A stretch of 64,000 bases of DNA from Botryosphaeria dothidea (taxonomy: Eukaryota > Ascomycota > Dothideomycetes > Botryosphaeriales > Botryosphaeriaceae), in the NCBI GenBank assembly GCA_011503125.2, contig WWBZ02000033.1, positions 4,154,001 to 4,218,000 of the forward strand, read 5' to 3'. The position numbers were made by a program, and so were the translations under genes. The notes below the pieces were generated by a model. That model was not told the origin of the DNA and did not search any database. It saw only the letters and a program-made list of their open reading frames with translations. Shown one piece after another: positions 20,579 to 31,962 of this stretch (positions are counted from its first letter, which is position 1; every line of letters begins with the position of its first letter).

Positions 20579-21646
20579 GGCTATGGCAGCTAGACTGCGC
20601 TTTCTGGGTCGTTGGGACTGGTTGCACCCGGGAATGGCTTTTTGACTGCATTTTGGGAGTGAACTACGTCTTATGTATGGGATAAGAGGGGGTGCCTCCC
20701 ATCTCTCTGCAATGAATATAGTGACCTTTTTTTTTTTAACTTTTGAGGATCCATTTTGGATATGTTATCGTGTCGAAGAATATCTGTTGCGTATGAGGGG
20801 AAGTCCAGCATTGAGTTGGTAAGCTTACTCTGCGTTTGATAGAAATGTCTACATGAATACGCTCTTGCCGATTTCGTTTTCTCTCCAGGCCGTCCTGCAG
20901 CAACACAACAGGATACACTCCATAGATCGTGGTGTTATATTGATCAGAATCTATACTATAAGACAGGCATAGATACCTAATCGTCGGTCTTGGGCCCCTC
21001 CGTAACGTGAGCTCAACAATCAGGCTGAGAGGTGCCAGCTTCTGCCCATCCTTAACGAGCTGCAAGACTGGCGCAGGCGGACAAAATAGGACGACGTGCA
21101 GGCAGCATCATCCAAGCACAAAATTCTCAGCTTATTCCCGTGCTACCGATTCCTTCTAAGTTTGATCCGATGGCTTACTGCACATTTCCGGTTCAAAGGT
21201 ACTTATGAGACACCATAACACGACATAGCAGTGTCAGCAATCCTGCGGAAAGTTCTCGTATAGCAACAGTCGCCTCATTTTACCTAACATACATAAGACG
21301 TTCCTCGATTTTGATCAGAGTTTTGGTTCTGGGTATCCTTTAGTCCATTTTCACCGTTGTTTTGTTCCTAACATGACATGCGACACGAAACCTGACTCAA
21401 CACCCCACCTAGGTTTCCGCATGTGGCACAAGCTTACAGGCTAATTAAACCGTGCAGCATACGCTCTGTACCACGTAGCACTACCTTTGAATCACGATAA
21501 TATAGAGCCAGCTTACTCCGCAGCCATCAGGGCTGATGCTGCTCCCCTACGTAAGATAAGCAGACCCCGCCCAAAGCTTCTGACATATCTTCCAACCGAA
21601 TTCTTCAAGCTCTAGAGAAGCCATATTACTTTGTGCTTCCACGACT
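20579..21646. other. Intergenic region
   Basis: About 1.07 kb with an A/T tract near 20727-20736 and no recognised gene, repeat or RNA. Its right part would be the promoter of the DUF3176 pseudogene. Confidence 0.55.
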
Positions 21647-23917
21647 ATGGCTTGTTCTTCGATTCATCTCACCGACGAATTCGAAAACACTTTGTCCTCT
21701 CAAAGTATTTGTTTTCAACATCTTTCTCCATCACTGGCGCACAATGAGTCCCACGGAACACAACGCTCAGAAAGCCTGTCTACTATTGATCAGACAAATG
21801 GATAATCGTCTGAGCATCTCATTCGCAGCTCATCGTCTACAAGCGTTGTATCAGAGAACCAATCTTCAGACTCTGGTCAGATTAGCCGACATTCTGAAGA
21901 AACGATCCACCATGAAGACAGCTTCTCATCTTCCACTAATACCGGCAGACCCCGCCGCTGGATCGATGCATGAAGGAACCAGTTTGCGAAACTCGACACG
22001 ACCTGGAGCTGGGAACTTGGTGGAATTATCGTCAGCCTCGTGTGTACAATAACCATTGCAGCCGTACTCCCTTATCTCCACGAAAAGCCAGTTTCGAAAT
22101 GGGGAATACCCATCTCACCAAACACCTTCATCTCGACGTTCATCACAATTACAAAGACTTCCATGCTGTTAGTCGTGGCAGAGGGGATCAGCCAGCTGAA
22201 ATGGTCATATTTTGAAACTCAATCTCATCCGATCAGAGAGCTAGAGGACTTTGACAGAGCCAGCCGAGGACCATGGGGTTTCTTTACGTTTCTCCTTCGT
22301 TTGAAGAAGAGAGCTCTTCTTGCATCTATAGGTGCCGCGATCATCATCATAGCTCTTGCAATGGAGCCTTTTGGACAGCAAATAATCTCCCTCGAGACTC
22401 GCTCCGTTAGTCAAAATGGATGATTTGGAACAATACCTGTCGTGTATGGCTATAATGGGTCGTGGTCCTTCGGTAAGCAAATGGCTTGTCTCCATTTTAT
22501 ACTTCAATTTGATTGCGGCGGATTGCTAATAAGACTCTTCCTACCAATAAGGGAACGACCTTCATAAAACTAAAAGCTCTATGATGAGGGCCTTATTCGA
22601 ATCGGTCCCTGATATCCCTTTCGTATGCCCAAGCGGAAATTGTACATGGGAAGATGTCTCCATGCTTGGTCTTTGAAGTACATGCCGAGTTGTTACAAAC
22701 AACACAACTATGCAATGCTCTATGGATTTTACAGACTCTACGCTGAAAAATCCATATTGTACTGCGTATATGTTCTCTGATGGCGCGGAAATACATGACT
22801 GCACGCAGTGGCCACAAATGCCTTCTGATGATGAATCTTTTGACTGGACAGTCTCAGTATCATCTATCTACACAACGCCATCAAACGCATCCACACTCAT
22901 AACAGACTAGTTTAAATATTCGGTAGTTGACGATACCAGCCCTTATGCTTCCATGCAATATAATCTTGGAACATTTATGGCTAGTTCATCATCCGCGATG
23001 GCTCAGTATCCTTCCTCAAACATTTCTGAGTTTTGTTTCGTAGCTTTGCGCCGGGAAACAGCGTATATCAGTCGAGCTCTATCAGCTTGGTCTCTAAAGA
23101 ACTGTAGTCATGCTACTGAGGTAACCGAGTGTCAGGTATGCTGGTGCCGTAAGAGTTACAGCACCATCAAGGTGGTTAGTACTCCAAAGTTACTGCTGCG
23201 TCACATACTGAAAACTATGAGAAGATCAATAACACCGTTATCAGAACGGAACCGCGCAATATACCTCTTGAATATCAATCTGGTGGTGATTTTTACGATG
23301 ATTCATTTTCTTTTCATGATGTGTATCCCTTCATTCTTGTCCCGAAACAATCGATTGGCAGTCATGAAGTTTCCGATTCATCAACCTTCGGAATTGAATA
23401 TTGGGATATGAAGCTTGTGACGGCCTTTTTCAAAGGTCTGTTTAATTATTCCTCGACAGCCGTGGAAGCAACAGAGGAATCTCTGGACGCTCGGAGCTAC
23501 TTGAGCTCCAGCAAAAACATTTCTCAAACGATCTCGGATATTGTGGATACCATGACCATACAGATCATGGTCGGACCAAAAAGTACGAAACTGAATGGGA
23601 CCTTATACGTTCCAGAGACGTACATAGTTGTTCGCTGGCCTTGGTTCATTCTTCCCAGTTCGCTCGTCCTCCTGAGCATTATCTTCTTCGGTCTCACTGT
23701 CCGCCGCTCCACACGACGAGTTCCGCTTTGGAGATCTAGCGTCCTACCGTATCTATTCCATGGATTGGAAGGATGGGCTGCATCAGACGTCCGGGTCAAC
23801 GATCAAGCCGGCATGAATGCGCTAGCTAAGAGCATAGAGGCGCATCTGGCCAGGAACGAACACGGCGACCGCAGGCTGCCAAACATGGCGGAGCCGGAAG
23901 AGCTGCATGAGGAATAA
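21647..23917 (+). pseudogene. DUF3176 membrane protein pseudogene
   Basis: The frame from ATG 21647 contains TWSWELGGIIVSLVC, then membrane helices around VLPYLH and LLASIGAAIIIIALAMEPF, the Cys motif VCPSGNCTWED, and a C-terminal helix (WFILPSSLVLLSIIFFGLTV) followed by WRSSVLPYLFHGL. This is the layout of fungal DUF3176 proteins, function unknown. In-frame stops occur at 21803 (TAA), 21971, 22421 and 22674 (TGA) and 22908 (TAG), plus a frame change near 23165. A 79-bp intron (22473-22551) is still splice-competent. Similarity continues through every lesion, so this is a recently inactivated gene, not several genes. Confidence 0.85.
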
Positions 23918-23989
23918 TGGAATAATATCTCCACATCTATGGTATCTCACGGTTACGGTGGCTAATTTAATGAGGCGGTTGATGCGAAT

Positions 23990-24220
23990 TCACTCTTGGG
24001 CATGTGGGTGGGGTGCGATGTCAACGCTAGGGCACGTTTCCGGGCCCACTCTACTAAACCGGCATTTTATTAATTCTACATCCGTCGTTATTGGTTTTTT
24101 AATTGTGAACACTGGGCCAGCCAGTCCAGGAATTTCGAGCGTCTTGGCTGGTTGCAACGCCAGGAAGTGGGTGACGATGAGGTCGACAACCTCTTGGCTG
24201 AGATCTAAGAAGGATGCCAT
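23990..24220 (-). CDS. Small F-box-like protein fragment
   Basis: A 76-codon open frame starts MASFLDLSQEVVDLIVTHF, which looks like the first helix of an F-box domain (L-P/S-x-E-V/L ... I). After residue 30 there is no recognisable domain and the frame ends early, so it is either a very small F-box-like gene or, more likely, the 5' remnant of a larger one. No intron was identified. Confidence 0.35.
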   Translation of the reverse strand: MASFLDLSQEVVDLIVTHFLALQPAKTLEIPGLAGPVFTIKKPITTDVELIKCRFSRVGPETCPSVDIAPHPHAQE

Positions 24221-24458
24221 TGTTTTCGTGATGAATATTGGTTGGTGAATTCTGCGTAGTGAAGATTGGCTGTCGACAGAGGTGAAGGAGAAGGAAGCTG
24301 CGCGGATGTATCTTTTAGAGGGAGTCAAAGCATTCGTTCTGATGACCTCGTCCCGAAAGATATAACATAACTACGTGCCGACGGAGGATTCGACCTTCCA
24401 TATAAGCGAGTCCATAGTAGCAAAATTTAAAAGTAGAATAGTCATGTTATCTACGATC

Positions 24459-26164
24459 TCAGTAAACGTACCGAAACTGGCGGTTCTCCAAATCAGTGAG
24501 ATCCATGAAGCCCATCTCGTAAACATGCGGATCGTTCTCAGTCCACTCAGGACGTCTCCACTTGTTGCGCCACCAAAGCAGAACCCAAATGCCCAGAATA
24601 GACACGACCTGCACCGCGATGCAGAAGAACATCATTCCAACACCAAGACGGTACGCAGGCGCCTGTGAGGACAAGAAGAAGAAAGGCCCAATGAAATTGC
24701 CGACACAATATCCGATCAGCAACAACGCGTTGGTGGTGACTTTCTTAGTGTGTCCAGCCGTGTTTGCGGTGGCAACAGACATGCTCAACGTCCACGTGGC
24801 GGTGTAGGAGAAGGATATCCAAAGGCAGACGAGGCGGCCGTATGGCTTTGAGTCATCGATGAGCCAAAGACCAATGACGCCTACCAGGAAGGGCACGAGG
24901 CAGCCCAGCATCACCGAAAGTCTCGCATTCGCAAACTTGGAAGCGAGATACCTGTTGCGTTAATCAGTTGCGGTCTTCACTCCTCATTTAGAATGCGCGA
25001 CCTACGTAGCGAAAACGCAGACGACAGCCTGCACGCCTCCGGATGGCATTTGGATCAGCGTTGTCTGTAGGGTGGAGAATCCCATGCCCTTAATGATCAA
25101 ACCTTGGAAGGTCGTGAGGCCGCCATTCGGGCTGTTTGAGGTTACAGCGAAGATGAAGAGCAGCCAGGTTTTTGGATCCAGTAGAGCTTCTTTACACTAT
25201 ACAAACGTCAGTGTTCCTTCGCAGTGCGTAGACCGCAGAGTGGACCTACCTGGCTCCATTTGAAGACTTTCGACTCTATCCCAGTACCATTCGTCTTGAT
25301 GCGGTCAATCACCCGCTTCCTCTCGTCCTCATTCAGAAAGCCGGCCTGGACCGGCGACCCCGGGAGGAGGAACCAGAGCGCAATGCCCCACGCTGTGGTC
25401 ACCCCTCCCCAGATAAGAAACATCGTTTTCCACGAGCTGATTAATCCGTGGATGTGGCCGATGCCGAAGCTGGCGATGCCCGAAATGACGTAGCCGATGC
25501 CCGCACTGCCGATCCAGATGCCCATGCGGAGCGGCTGCTCGATGCGCTTGTACCACATGGAGAAGAGAAGCATTGTTGCGGGGTTCACTGACGCTTCGAA
25601 CACTCCGAGAAATGTGCGGGCGGCGGCAAGACCGCTGAAATTGTTGCATGCGGCATGACACATCAGTACGATACCCTGCCAGGGTCTGTCATCAGTTACT
25701 CGGCCTCGATTCTGAACGCGGAGGAACATGACACACCCAAATGACGACTGTGCCGGCCATAAATTTGTTCACGGGTAGCCGCTGCAGAAGCAAGCTGGTT
25801 GGGTACTCCCAGGCCAGGCTTTAAACAATGAGTGATGGCGACGATGGTGGGCGGACGCCGTATGCACTCACTATCCCAGGTAAAACAACGAGCCAAGCCA
25901 AGAATACTCCGTCTGTTTCAGATGGGTGTCTTCCCGAAGATTAAAGACGGCGGCATAGCTGAGCGTAGTTTTGTCGATGGATTGCAGCATGTACGTAAGA
26001 CACAGGAGGGGAATCAGCCGGAGATCGATCTTCCAAAGAAGTGCACGATTATCTGCAGCGTCGGCGTCATCGCAGTCAAGAACCTCTCCGAGTAGTATGA
26101 GGCCCGCATCGGCGGCCTGGGGGTCGACGGTTTTCTCGTTGGGTGCCTTTTCGGTGTCGGCCAT
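24459..26164 (-). CDS. MFS permease, allantoate/nicotinate (Dal5/Tna1) type
   Basis: Five exons (26164-25872, 25818-25737, 25675-25250, 25196-25006, 24951-24459) give 494 residues. Family features: an acidic N-terminus, KIDLRLIPLLCLTYMLQSIDKTTLSYA in helix 1, YLAWEYPTSLLLQRLPVNKF, AARTFLGVFEASVNPATMLLFSMWYKR, and a central loop with LLPGSPVQAGFLNEDERKR. These mark the anion:cation symporter branch that includes allantoate, dipeptide and vitamin permeases. The substrate is not deducible. It is divergent from a dipeptidase over a 336-bp region with GATA sites, which makes nitrogenous substrates, perhaps peptides, plausible. Confidence 0.9.
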
Positions 26165-26500
26165 CTCGAGTTGGGACAGCAAGGGAAGACGGCAACTCAA
26201 CGGAACTTTAAACACTCGACGATCTCCATATACGATATTGTTATCTCAAACATGCAGTCTGATTCCACTGTCGCGCGGGAAAATGCGCCACGGGAAAGTG
26301 CGAGAAGTTTCCCGTCGGGAAAGTTGGCTGGCAAATCGGAGTGCGCGATAGCCATGCGATCGGCTCGTTGCTCCCTGGCGGCCGAGATAAAGCACTGGAT
26401 AAGCTTGATAGCTGGCACCTCAAGCAATAGCGAATGCGGGGAGATGTTGTCTATATCAGGGAAGCTGCGGAACGTATGATCTGCCAATTGAACACGCATC
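26165..26500. promoter_or_regulatory. Shared promoter with HGATAR sites
   Basis: Between the two divergent starts lie four HGATAR motifs, the binding sequence of AreA/Nit2-type nitrogen regulators: TTATCT at 26241-26246 (reverse), CGATAG at 26346-26351, AGATAA at 26385-26390 and TGATAG at 26406-26411. Clustering suggests nitrogen control of both genes; binding is inferred. Confidence 0.45.
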
Positions 26501-27997
26501 ATGAGCAACACGGACGTTTCGGCAGAAGTCCATCCATACCAGCTCCTTGCCATTGACGAGCGGGTGAAGAGGGTGCTCAAGGACACTCCCCTGTTCGATG
26601 GCCACAATGATCTTCCACAGCAGCCTCGTGCATGTTTCCATGGCAAGATCCACGGCAATGAGAAGTTCGATCTGGAGAAAGGGTTCCAGCGTGGTATGTG
26701 CCCCGGCGCACGGTCTGTCTTCCTTCCAGGTCTGGTATGCTTACCGCACGACACAGGAATGACCGATATCCCACGCCTCCGAGAAGGTGCTGTCGGAGCT
26801 CAGTTCTGGTCTATTTGTGTACCGTACGTGGCATACCGCAAACAAGAACTCAGTGGATTCCAACCTCACTGATTCACTGCTCAGATGTCTGCGATCCGCC
26901 GAGAACTTCTCCACGCCTGAATACAGCGATATGGCGCGCGATGCCATTGAGCAGATTGATCTTACGTTGCGTCTGATTGCATCTTATCCGAAAGTCTTCG
27001 AATTGATCAAGGAGCCCGACGACGTCAAGCGGGTATACTCGGAGGGCAAAATCGCATGCTCAATAGGCATTGAGGGGTGAAGACGCCCCAAGTACCTTTC
27101 CGAGACACAAGCCGTATCTGACCAGCATCGCAGGCTACACATGGCCGGCAACTCGATAGGCATCATCCGCGCATTCTACCTCCTCGGCGTGCGCTACGTA
27201 CGCACCCGCACTCCCACCCATCCAGCCAACCAGCCAGCTGACCGCCACAGTGCACCCTCACCCACGTCTGCAACAACGCCTTTGCCGACTCGTCCACCTC
27301 CAAAGTCGGCCCCGTCCACGACGGCCTGTCCGCCCTCGGCCGCGCCGCCATCAAAGAAATGAACCGCATCGGCATGATCGTCGACGCCTCGCACGTCTCA
27401 CCCGCCTGCGCGACACAAGTCCTCGCCCTCTCGCGCGCCCCCGTCCTGTTCTCGCACAGCAACGCGGCCGCCGTCTTCGCCTGCCCGCGCAACGTGCCCG
27501 ACGCCGTCCTCGACCGCGTCCCCGCCAACGGCGGCATCGTCATGGTGACGTTCGTGCCGGAGCACGTGGCGGCGCGGCGGCGCGACGCCAAGATGGAGGA
27601 CGTGCTGGACCACTTGTTCTACATCGCGCGCCGCATCGGGTGGGAGCATGTGGGGCTGGGCTCGGATTTCGATGGGATTGCGTCGGTGATTCCGGGGCTG
27701 GAGGACGTGCGGTGCTATCCGCGGCTGTTGCAGGCAATTCTCGATCGCGGGGCGACGGAGGAGCAGTTGGCGATGGTTGCGGGGGAGAACATGTTGAGGG
27801 TGTGGCAGGGCGTGGTGAAGGTGCGTGAGGAGATGGCTGCGGAGGGGGTGATGCCGGTCGAGGACGTCTGGGAGGACCGGAAGTGGTGGCGGTATGATGG
27901 GTACTATCAGATGGAAGACCCGGATCCGGAGGACAAACTTGGGTTGGATTGGTATGGGGTGAAACCGCCAGAGGAAGGGCTGTATCACGACGACTGA
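26501..27997 (+). CDS. Membrane dipeptidase-like zinc peptidase (M19)
   Basis: Hydrolyses dipeptides. Five exons (26501-26693, 26757-26823, 26885-27076, 27134-27197, 27251-27997) give 420 residues. Metal ligands of the M19 family are all visible: H35 and D37 in DGHNDLP, the bridging Glu in SIGIEG, His in IVDASHVS, His in LFSHSNA and the Asp in GLGSDFDG. No signal peptide or GPI signal is evident, unlike mammalian renal dipeptidase, so a cytosolic enzyme is likely. Splice junctions are GT-AG and keep the frame, including Y-CTLTH across the fourth intron. The shift to very GC-rich sequence in exon 5 is normal for the window. Confidence 0.92.
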
Positions 27998-28127
27998 AGG
28001 GGATACGACGGATGAGCATTTCTCTCGGGAGGACGCCATTGGAAACAGAAACAAGGATGATGTTTCCGCCTCCACTGTTGCAAAATCGCCGCAGCAGTCT
28101 GTAATGATCTCCGCAGATGCCGCCCAC

Positions 28128-29753
28128 CTACTTCGCTCTGGGGAACCCCCTCTTCTCAGCCATCTGAGTGATCCATTCGAACTCCCAGATCAAGTTGTTG
28201 GAACTGGGATTCGAAAAGCCGTCGCCTGTCCGGTCGTCATCATTTCTCTTGCCCAGGTAGGTCATCAGATTCTCTCCGGCCTGTTCGAGGCTGAGCGTGC
28301 GGCGCACTTGAACGTTTTTTTCCTCGAGACGATTAAGCCAAGTATTCCATATTGGCTCGCAGCCGTACTTGAATCCGTAAATCGTTTCCAGCGCAACGCC
28401 CTCGAAGCAACACCGGCCCGAGAGTCGGATGAGGTGGAAGAGTTCCCCTCCGCGCTCTTCCTCCTCCCAGCGGCTGCAGATCTGGCTGGGGACACCGCAG
28501 CGGAGACAGCCGAGGTTCCTGCTGAAGTTGATGGCCCTTTCGGCCCACACAAGTTCGGCGTTGGCTTTTTGCGCCTTCTCATCGTTGCAGGTGCGGATAC
28601 TGTGGCTGGATTGCCTGCCAGCCATCTTGCAGAGCATGCAAACATCCCTGTAGTTCAGAAGGCGGCGTTGCAGCTCTGTCAAGCGCTGGTTGATTGGACG
28701 CCAGCGCTCCAGGCGTTCGATGTCAAACTCCAACTGGACCAGCTCGTTGTCCAAGCGGTCTTCGTCCTCTGAGTCGTCATCCTGCCAGTCTTCGTCGTTT
28801 TCTGAGTCGTCGTCAGCAGCCGGATCGTAATCGTCGTCCTCGGCGTCGTCCTCTTCGCTCTCCTCATCGTCATCCTCACCTTCTTCCTCGTCCAGCTGTT
28901 TTTCGATGGCAGCCATCCTTTGCTCCTTGGCGGCGATCTCGGCGTTGAGCTTATCCTCGACCAACTCGAATTTTCCATCCCTACAACGTGGCAGTGCAGC
29001 CACGTCCGTCGCCTTTCCCACGGAACGGAGGTTAGTGCGGTAGTCGTAGTCCCCAACGAGATCCTGATACGAGCCATAGAGGTCGTCGAGGGTCTGCAAG
29101 ATGCCCGGAATGTAGGAGCGGTCGGTCTCCTGCTGCTCGGCCATGTACGCCTGCATGGCGGCGACATCGTCGTCCTCGGCCCACGTCTCCTCAACCAGGC
29201 CGTCCACAAGCACGCCGTCCTCAAAGGCGAGCAGCGCGGCGACGGCACGCCTCGCCATCTCAACGTTCCGGCAGTTGGCGGCCTCGGGGTCCTCGGGCGG
29301 ATGGTCAATGGCACACGGCTTGCTCGCGAAGCCGCAGGCCATGCACGGCACATCGTCGACCTCATCAATGGCGCCGTCCTTCTCCTCGGGCGCGGGCTCG
29401 ACGGCGACGTCGCTCAGCAGGCGCAACAGGTGCTTCGCGCGGGGCGACTCTTCCCAGCGGATGCACTCCTCCAGCACATGGTCGTCGGCAGCGGCGTAGT
29501 CCAGGAAGCAGGTGCACAGCTCGCAGCCGGTGGCGGGCCAGAAAGCAAAGGCATGGCGGAGGCGGCAGCGCTGGGGCCAGCCGGCGAAGTTGCCGACGGC
29601 GGACTCGTAGGTCGCCTCCCACTCGGCGTAGGTCTCGTCGAAGCGGCGCGTGATGGCGCGGCGGCGCACCGACTGCGCGAGGCCGAGGGTCTGCGGCACG
29701 GGCACGATGTGGTCGCCGGCGCCATGACCGCCTGTCGTTTTGTCGCGAGGCAT
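28128..29753 (-). CDS. Unknown acidic Cys-rich protein
   Basis: Single exon. The ATG at 29753 (MPRDKTTGGHG) gives 541 residues; the frame is open further upstream to about 30155 but that part looks non-coding. There are N-terminal Cys pairs (CELCTCF, CMACGF..C), a strongly acidic Asp/Glu block (about residues 330-400) and a C-terminal Cys/His region (CMLCKMAGRQSSHSIRTC, then CLRCGVPSQICSRW and a later RCCF). That C-terminal pattern recalls the zinc-binding tail of some fungal RecQ-like helicase proteins from repeat regions, but no helicase motifs are present, so the link is tentative. It is convergent with the dipeptidase gene. Confidence 0.65.
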   Translation of the reverse strand: MPRDKTTGGHGAGDHIVPVPQTLGLAQSVRRRAITRRFDETYAEWEATYESAVGNFAGWPQRCRLRHAFAFWPATGCELCTCFLDYAAADDHVLEECIRWEESPRAKHLLRLLSDVAVEPAPEEKDGAIDEVDDVPCMACGFASKPCAIDHPPEDPEAANCRNVEMARRAVAALLAFEDGVLVDGLVEETWAEDDDVAAMQAYMAEQQETDRSYIPGILQTLDDLYGSYQDLVGDYDYRTNLRSVGKATDVAALPRCRDGKFELVEDKLNAEIAAKEQRMAAIEKQLDEEEGEDDDEESEEDDAEDDDYDPAADDDSENDEDWQDDDSEDEDRLDNELVQLEFDIERLERWRPINQRLTELQRRLLNYRDVCMLCKMAGRQSSHSIRTCNDEKAQKANAELVWAERAINFSRNLGCLRCGVPSQICSRWEEEERGGELFHLIRLSGRCCFEGVALETIYGFKYGCEPIWNTWLNRLEEKNVQVRRTLSLEQAGENLMTYLGKRNDDDRTGDGFSNPSSNNLIWEFEWITQMAEKRGFPRAK

Positions 29754-30322
29754 GGGGGAGAGCACAAGGCGCGCGCCTGACTGGGCGGTGGCTGGTCTCA
29801 CTGGCCGCGAGGCCGATCTGGCCGCGTTGTTTGCGGAAAGAGCGCGGTGCGTGCGGGTCGGCTGGCCTTTTCGCGCGAGGGGCGCTATGCCGCGTTGGTG
29901 CTGCTGGTTGCCTCTGTCAGCGTGCTTAGTCAGCGGTGCTGCCATGCCACGACCGCAAACTCCCCACATTTCGAGCTTGTAAGAAGGGTGTTCGAGCATT
30001 GAAACTAGCAGCACAGTACTCATAGGAGCCGTAAAGTACTCCATGATGGAGAATGCCGATCCTAACAGTGAGACTAGAGAATCAACATGAAGTGCCTGAG
30101 GAAGCGTTCCATGGAAAAACGACAGAAGTGGAGCACAGGGACAACTCTGACTCACTATTCACTCGCAAAACGTCTCTTCACGTATTCGGGGGCTTCAGGG
30201 ACCACAAGTGTCAACCTTCAGGAACTCGAGGCCCACAGTCTGGTATACGCAAATCTCAGAATTTGCGTATTCGTATACTGAGCTGCATATAATGCAAGAG
30301 ACGCATCTTGAAACTAGCATGC
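29754..30322. other. Intergenic region
   Basis: Upstream of the acidic Cys-rich protein. An open extension of that gene covers part of it but lacks coding character. Nothing else seen. Confidence 0.5.
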
Positions 30323-30608
30323 TCATCGACAATCCACCAACTCCGCGGGGAGGAGGAAGTCAATGTCTTGGCCATAAATGACGTGCCGCCTGAAGTAGGT
30401 CAGAGTTGACAGGATTGTGCGGATCTTCTTCTTGCCTGCGTAAGCAAGATTAGTGACAGTGCAGGCTATAAAGTGATCCAGACTTACGTATGATGTTGTC
30501 GTCAGTCGTGTTCGCTGATAATTCGGCGTGAAGGTCCTGAAGATGCGTTTCAGCAAACACGACAGCATAGTCTTCGACATCAGTGTTGACCGGGGTGTTG
30601 TCAACCAT
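30323..30608 (-). CDS. Small two-exon hypothetical protein
   Basis: Two exons (30608-30488 and 30435-30323) with a 52-bp GT-AG intron (donor GTAAGTC, acceptor TTACGCAG) join to 77 codons beginning MVDNTPVNTD and ending PAELVDCR. The first half is acidic and helical; the second half has KKKIRTILSTLTYFRRH. No family recognised. The clean splice signals and in-phase join support a gene, but short models like this are easily false. Confidence 0.4.
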
Positions 30609-31009
30609 CTTCGTCACGGTCTTGGAGTGAGGTGAGGTAAATGATGTTGGAGGCGTCGATGGGGGCAATGAACACGAGGTGGAGAGGGAGTGTTTAGTAA
30701 GAACAGGTGATTTTCAACATAAATCGGTGCAGCGGTCAAGAGAGGAATATCACGTTTCATGTGACTACTTGAGCTTCAATTAGGTAGGCGCGCTTTGTTT
30801 TCATGCCTCTAAATTTATGAAGAAGAAAATTTCTCCCCAATCAATGCCGTCGGAGATTATATCACCTCTTGAATCTCAGGGATACAAGAATCTATCGATC
30901 AATCGTGAATCTTTCTCCTCCAGCAGTACAGTCTGATAGCTGTTAAGAAGGACTAGTTGGCCCACCAAGAAGATCTTGAATTATAGCTTGAGCAGCTCCT
31001 TCTGAACAA
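30609..31009. other. Intergenic region
   Basis: About 400 bp between the small hypothetical gene and the RTA1-like gene. Nothing recognised. Confidence 0.5.
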
Positions 31010-31962
31010 TTACACTGAGTCCGAATCCGTTCCGGCCTTATGACTTAAGGATGTAAAGCCATCGTTATCATTGCTTCGCATCTCCTTACCCGAGTAGATC
31101 CCCTCCATTCGCCTCATGGCTGTTTTGATGAGCCGTCCGGGATGGACAATGAGCATGACCATCATGACAAACCACATGAGGCAAGCGTCGAAGATGTAGA
31201 TGAAAGCCTCATGCTAGGCTACAGCGCTGTCACTGCCCGCCGTATACTCGATAGCGCGGACCAAAGAACGCACGAAGATGGCCACGCTGGTGGCGTAGAT
31301 AGCGTGCATGTATTTTTTCCAGTTCAGCGAACGCGAGATTTCGGTAGGCTCGCGGTTCAGACGCATGTGCACGCGCCACGTGATGAGGATGAAGAAGCAG
31401 AAAGCGAAGAGTTGGAAGATGAGGCCGCCCAGGATGGCTTTGTTGCCGGCGGCCATGGCTTGGGGGTCTCCGGATGCCTGGATGCCGGCACCGCCGATTT
31501 GGGTGAAAAGGACGATGATGTCGATGAGGACGTAGATTTTGGACAGCCAGGTGATGCGGATCATAGAGTATTTCCCTGCGTCGAGAATGCGGATGATGCG
31601 GCCGAGTGTCATGTATACGGTAGCGCAAAGCCAGGCGGGAGCGGCGAGGATGAGCAGGATTTGGAGGATGAAGGGCTTGACTTTGTGCACGTCTTCTGAC
31701 GCCCAAACCCTTCCGTAATAACCGAATGTTTCACCTATCCAGTATTGATTTAGATGGCTTGTAGGCAGATTGAAGTTGTGGCAAGTGACTTACAGATTCC
31801 TCCTACTATGAGAGGAATGAAGTACCATGCACGCATCGGGAACATGTAGACGACGTGTGCAACAGATGCGAGGCCGAATAGGCCAACGAAGGCCCATCCG
31901 GCGTCTTTCGAAGGAGTATAAGGGAAGAAGACGGGCTTGCCATTCTCGAAATGGACATCCAT
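31010..31962 (-). CDS. RTA1-family membrane protein with an in-frame TAG
   Basis: Exon 1 is 31962-31794 and exon 2 runs from 31734. RTA1 proteins are seven-helix fungal membrane proteins linked to lipid translocation and resistance to sterol-active drugs. Seen: VYMFPMRAWYFIPLIVGGIC, VKPFILQILLILAAPAWLCATVYMTLGRII, DIIVLFTQIGGAGIQ, GLIFQLFAFCFFI and FVRSLVRAIEYTAGSD. A TAG at 31214-31216 stops translation after 229 residues, just before helix 7. The frame then continues for 67 codons with HEAFIYIFDACLM, the expected helix 7, and a polar tail to TAA at 31010. Spacing between IEY and HE fits the family, so the stop replaces a sense codon. It is a recent nonsense allele, a readthrough case or a sequence error. 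Confidence 0.82.

Noticed and set aside
28920..29780. Forward frame opposite the acidic Cys-rich protein
   Set aside because: Antisense of an acidic, GC-rich coding exon; no domain.
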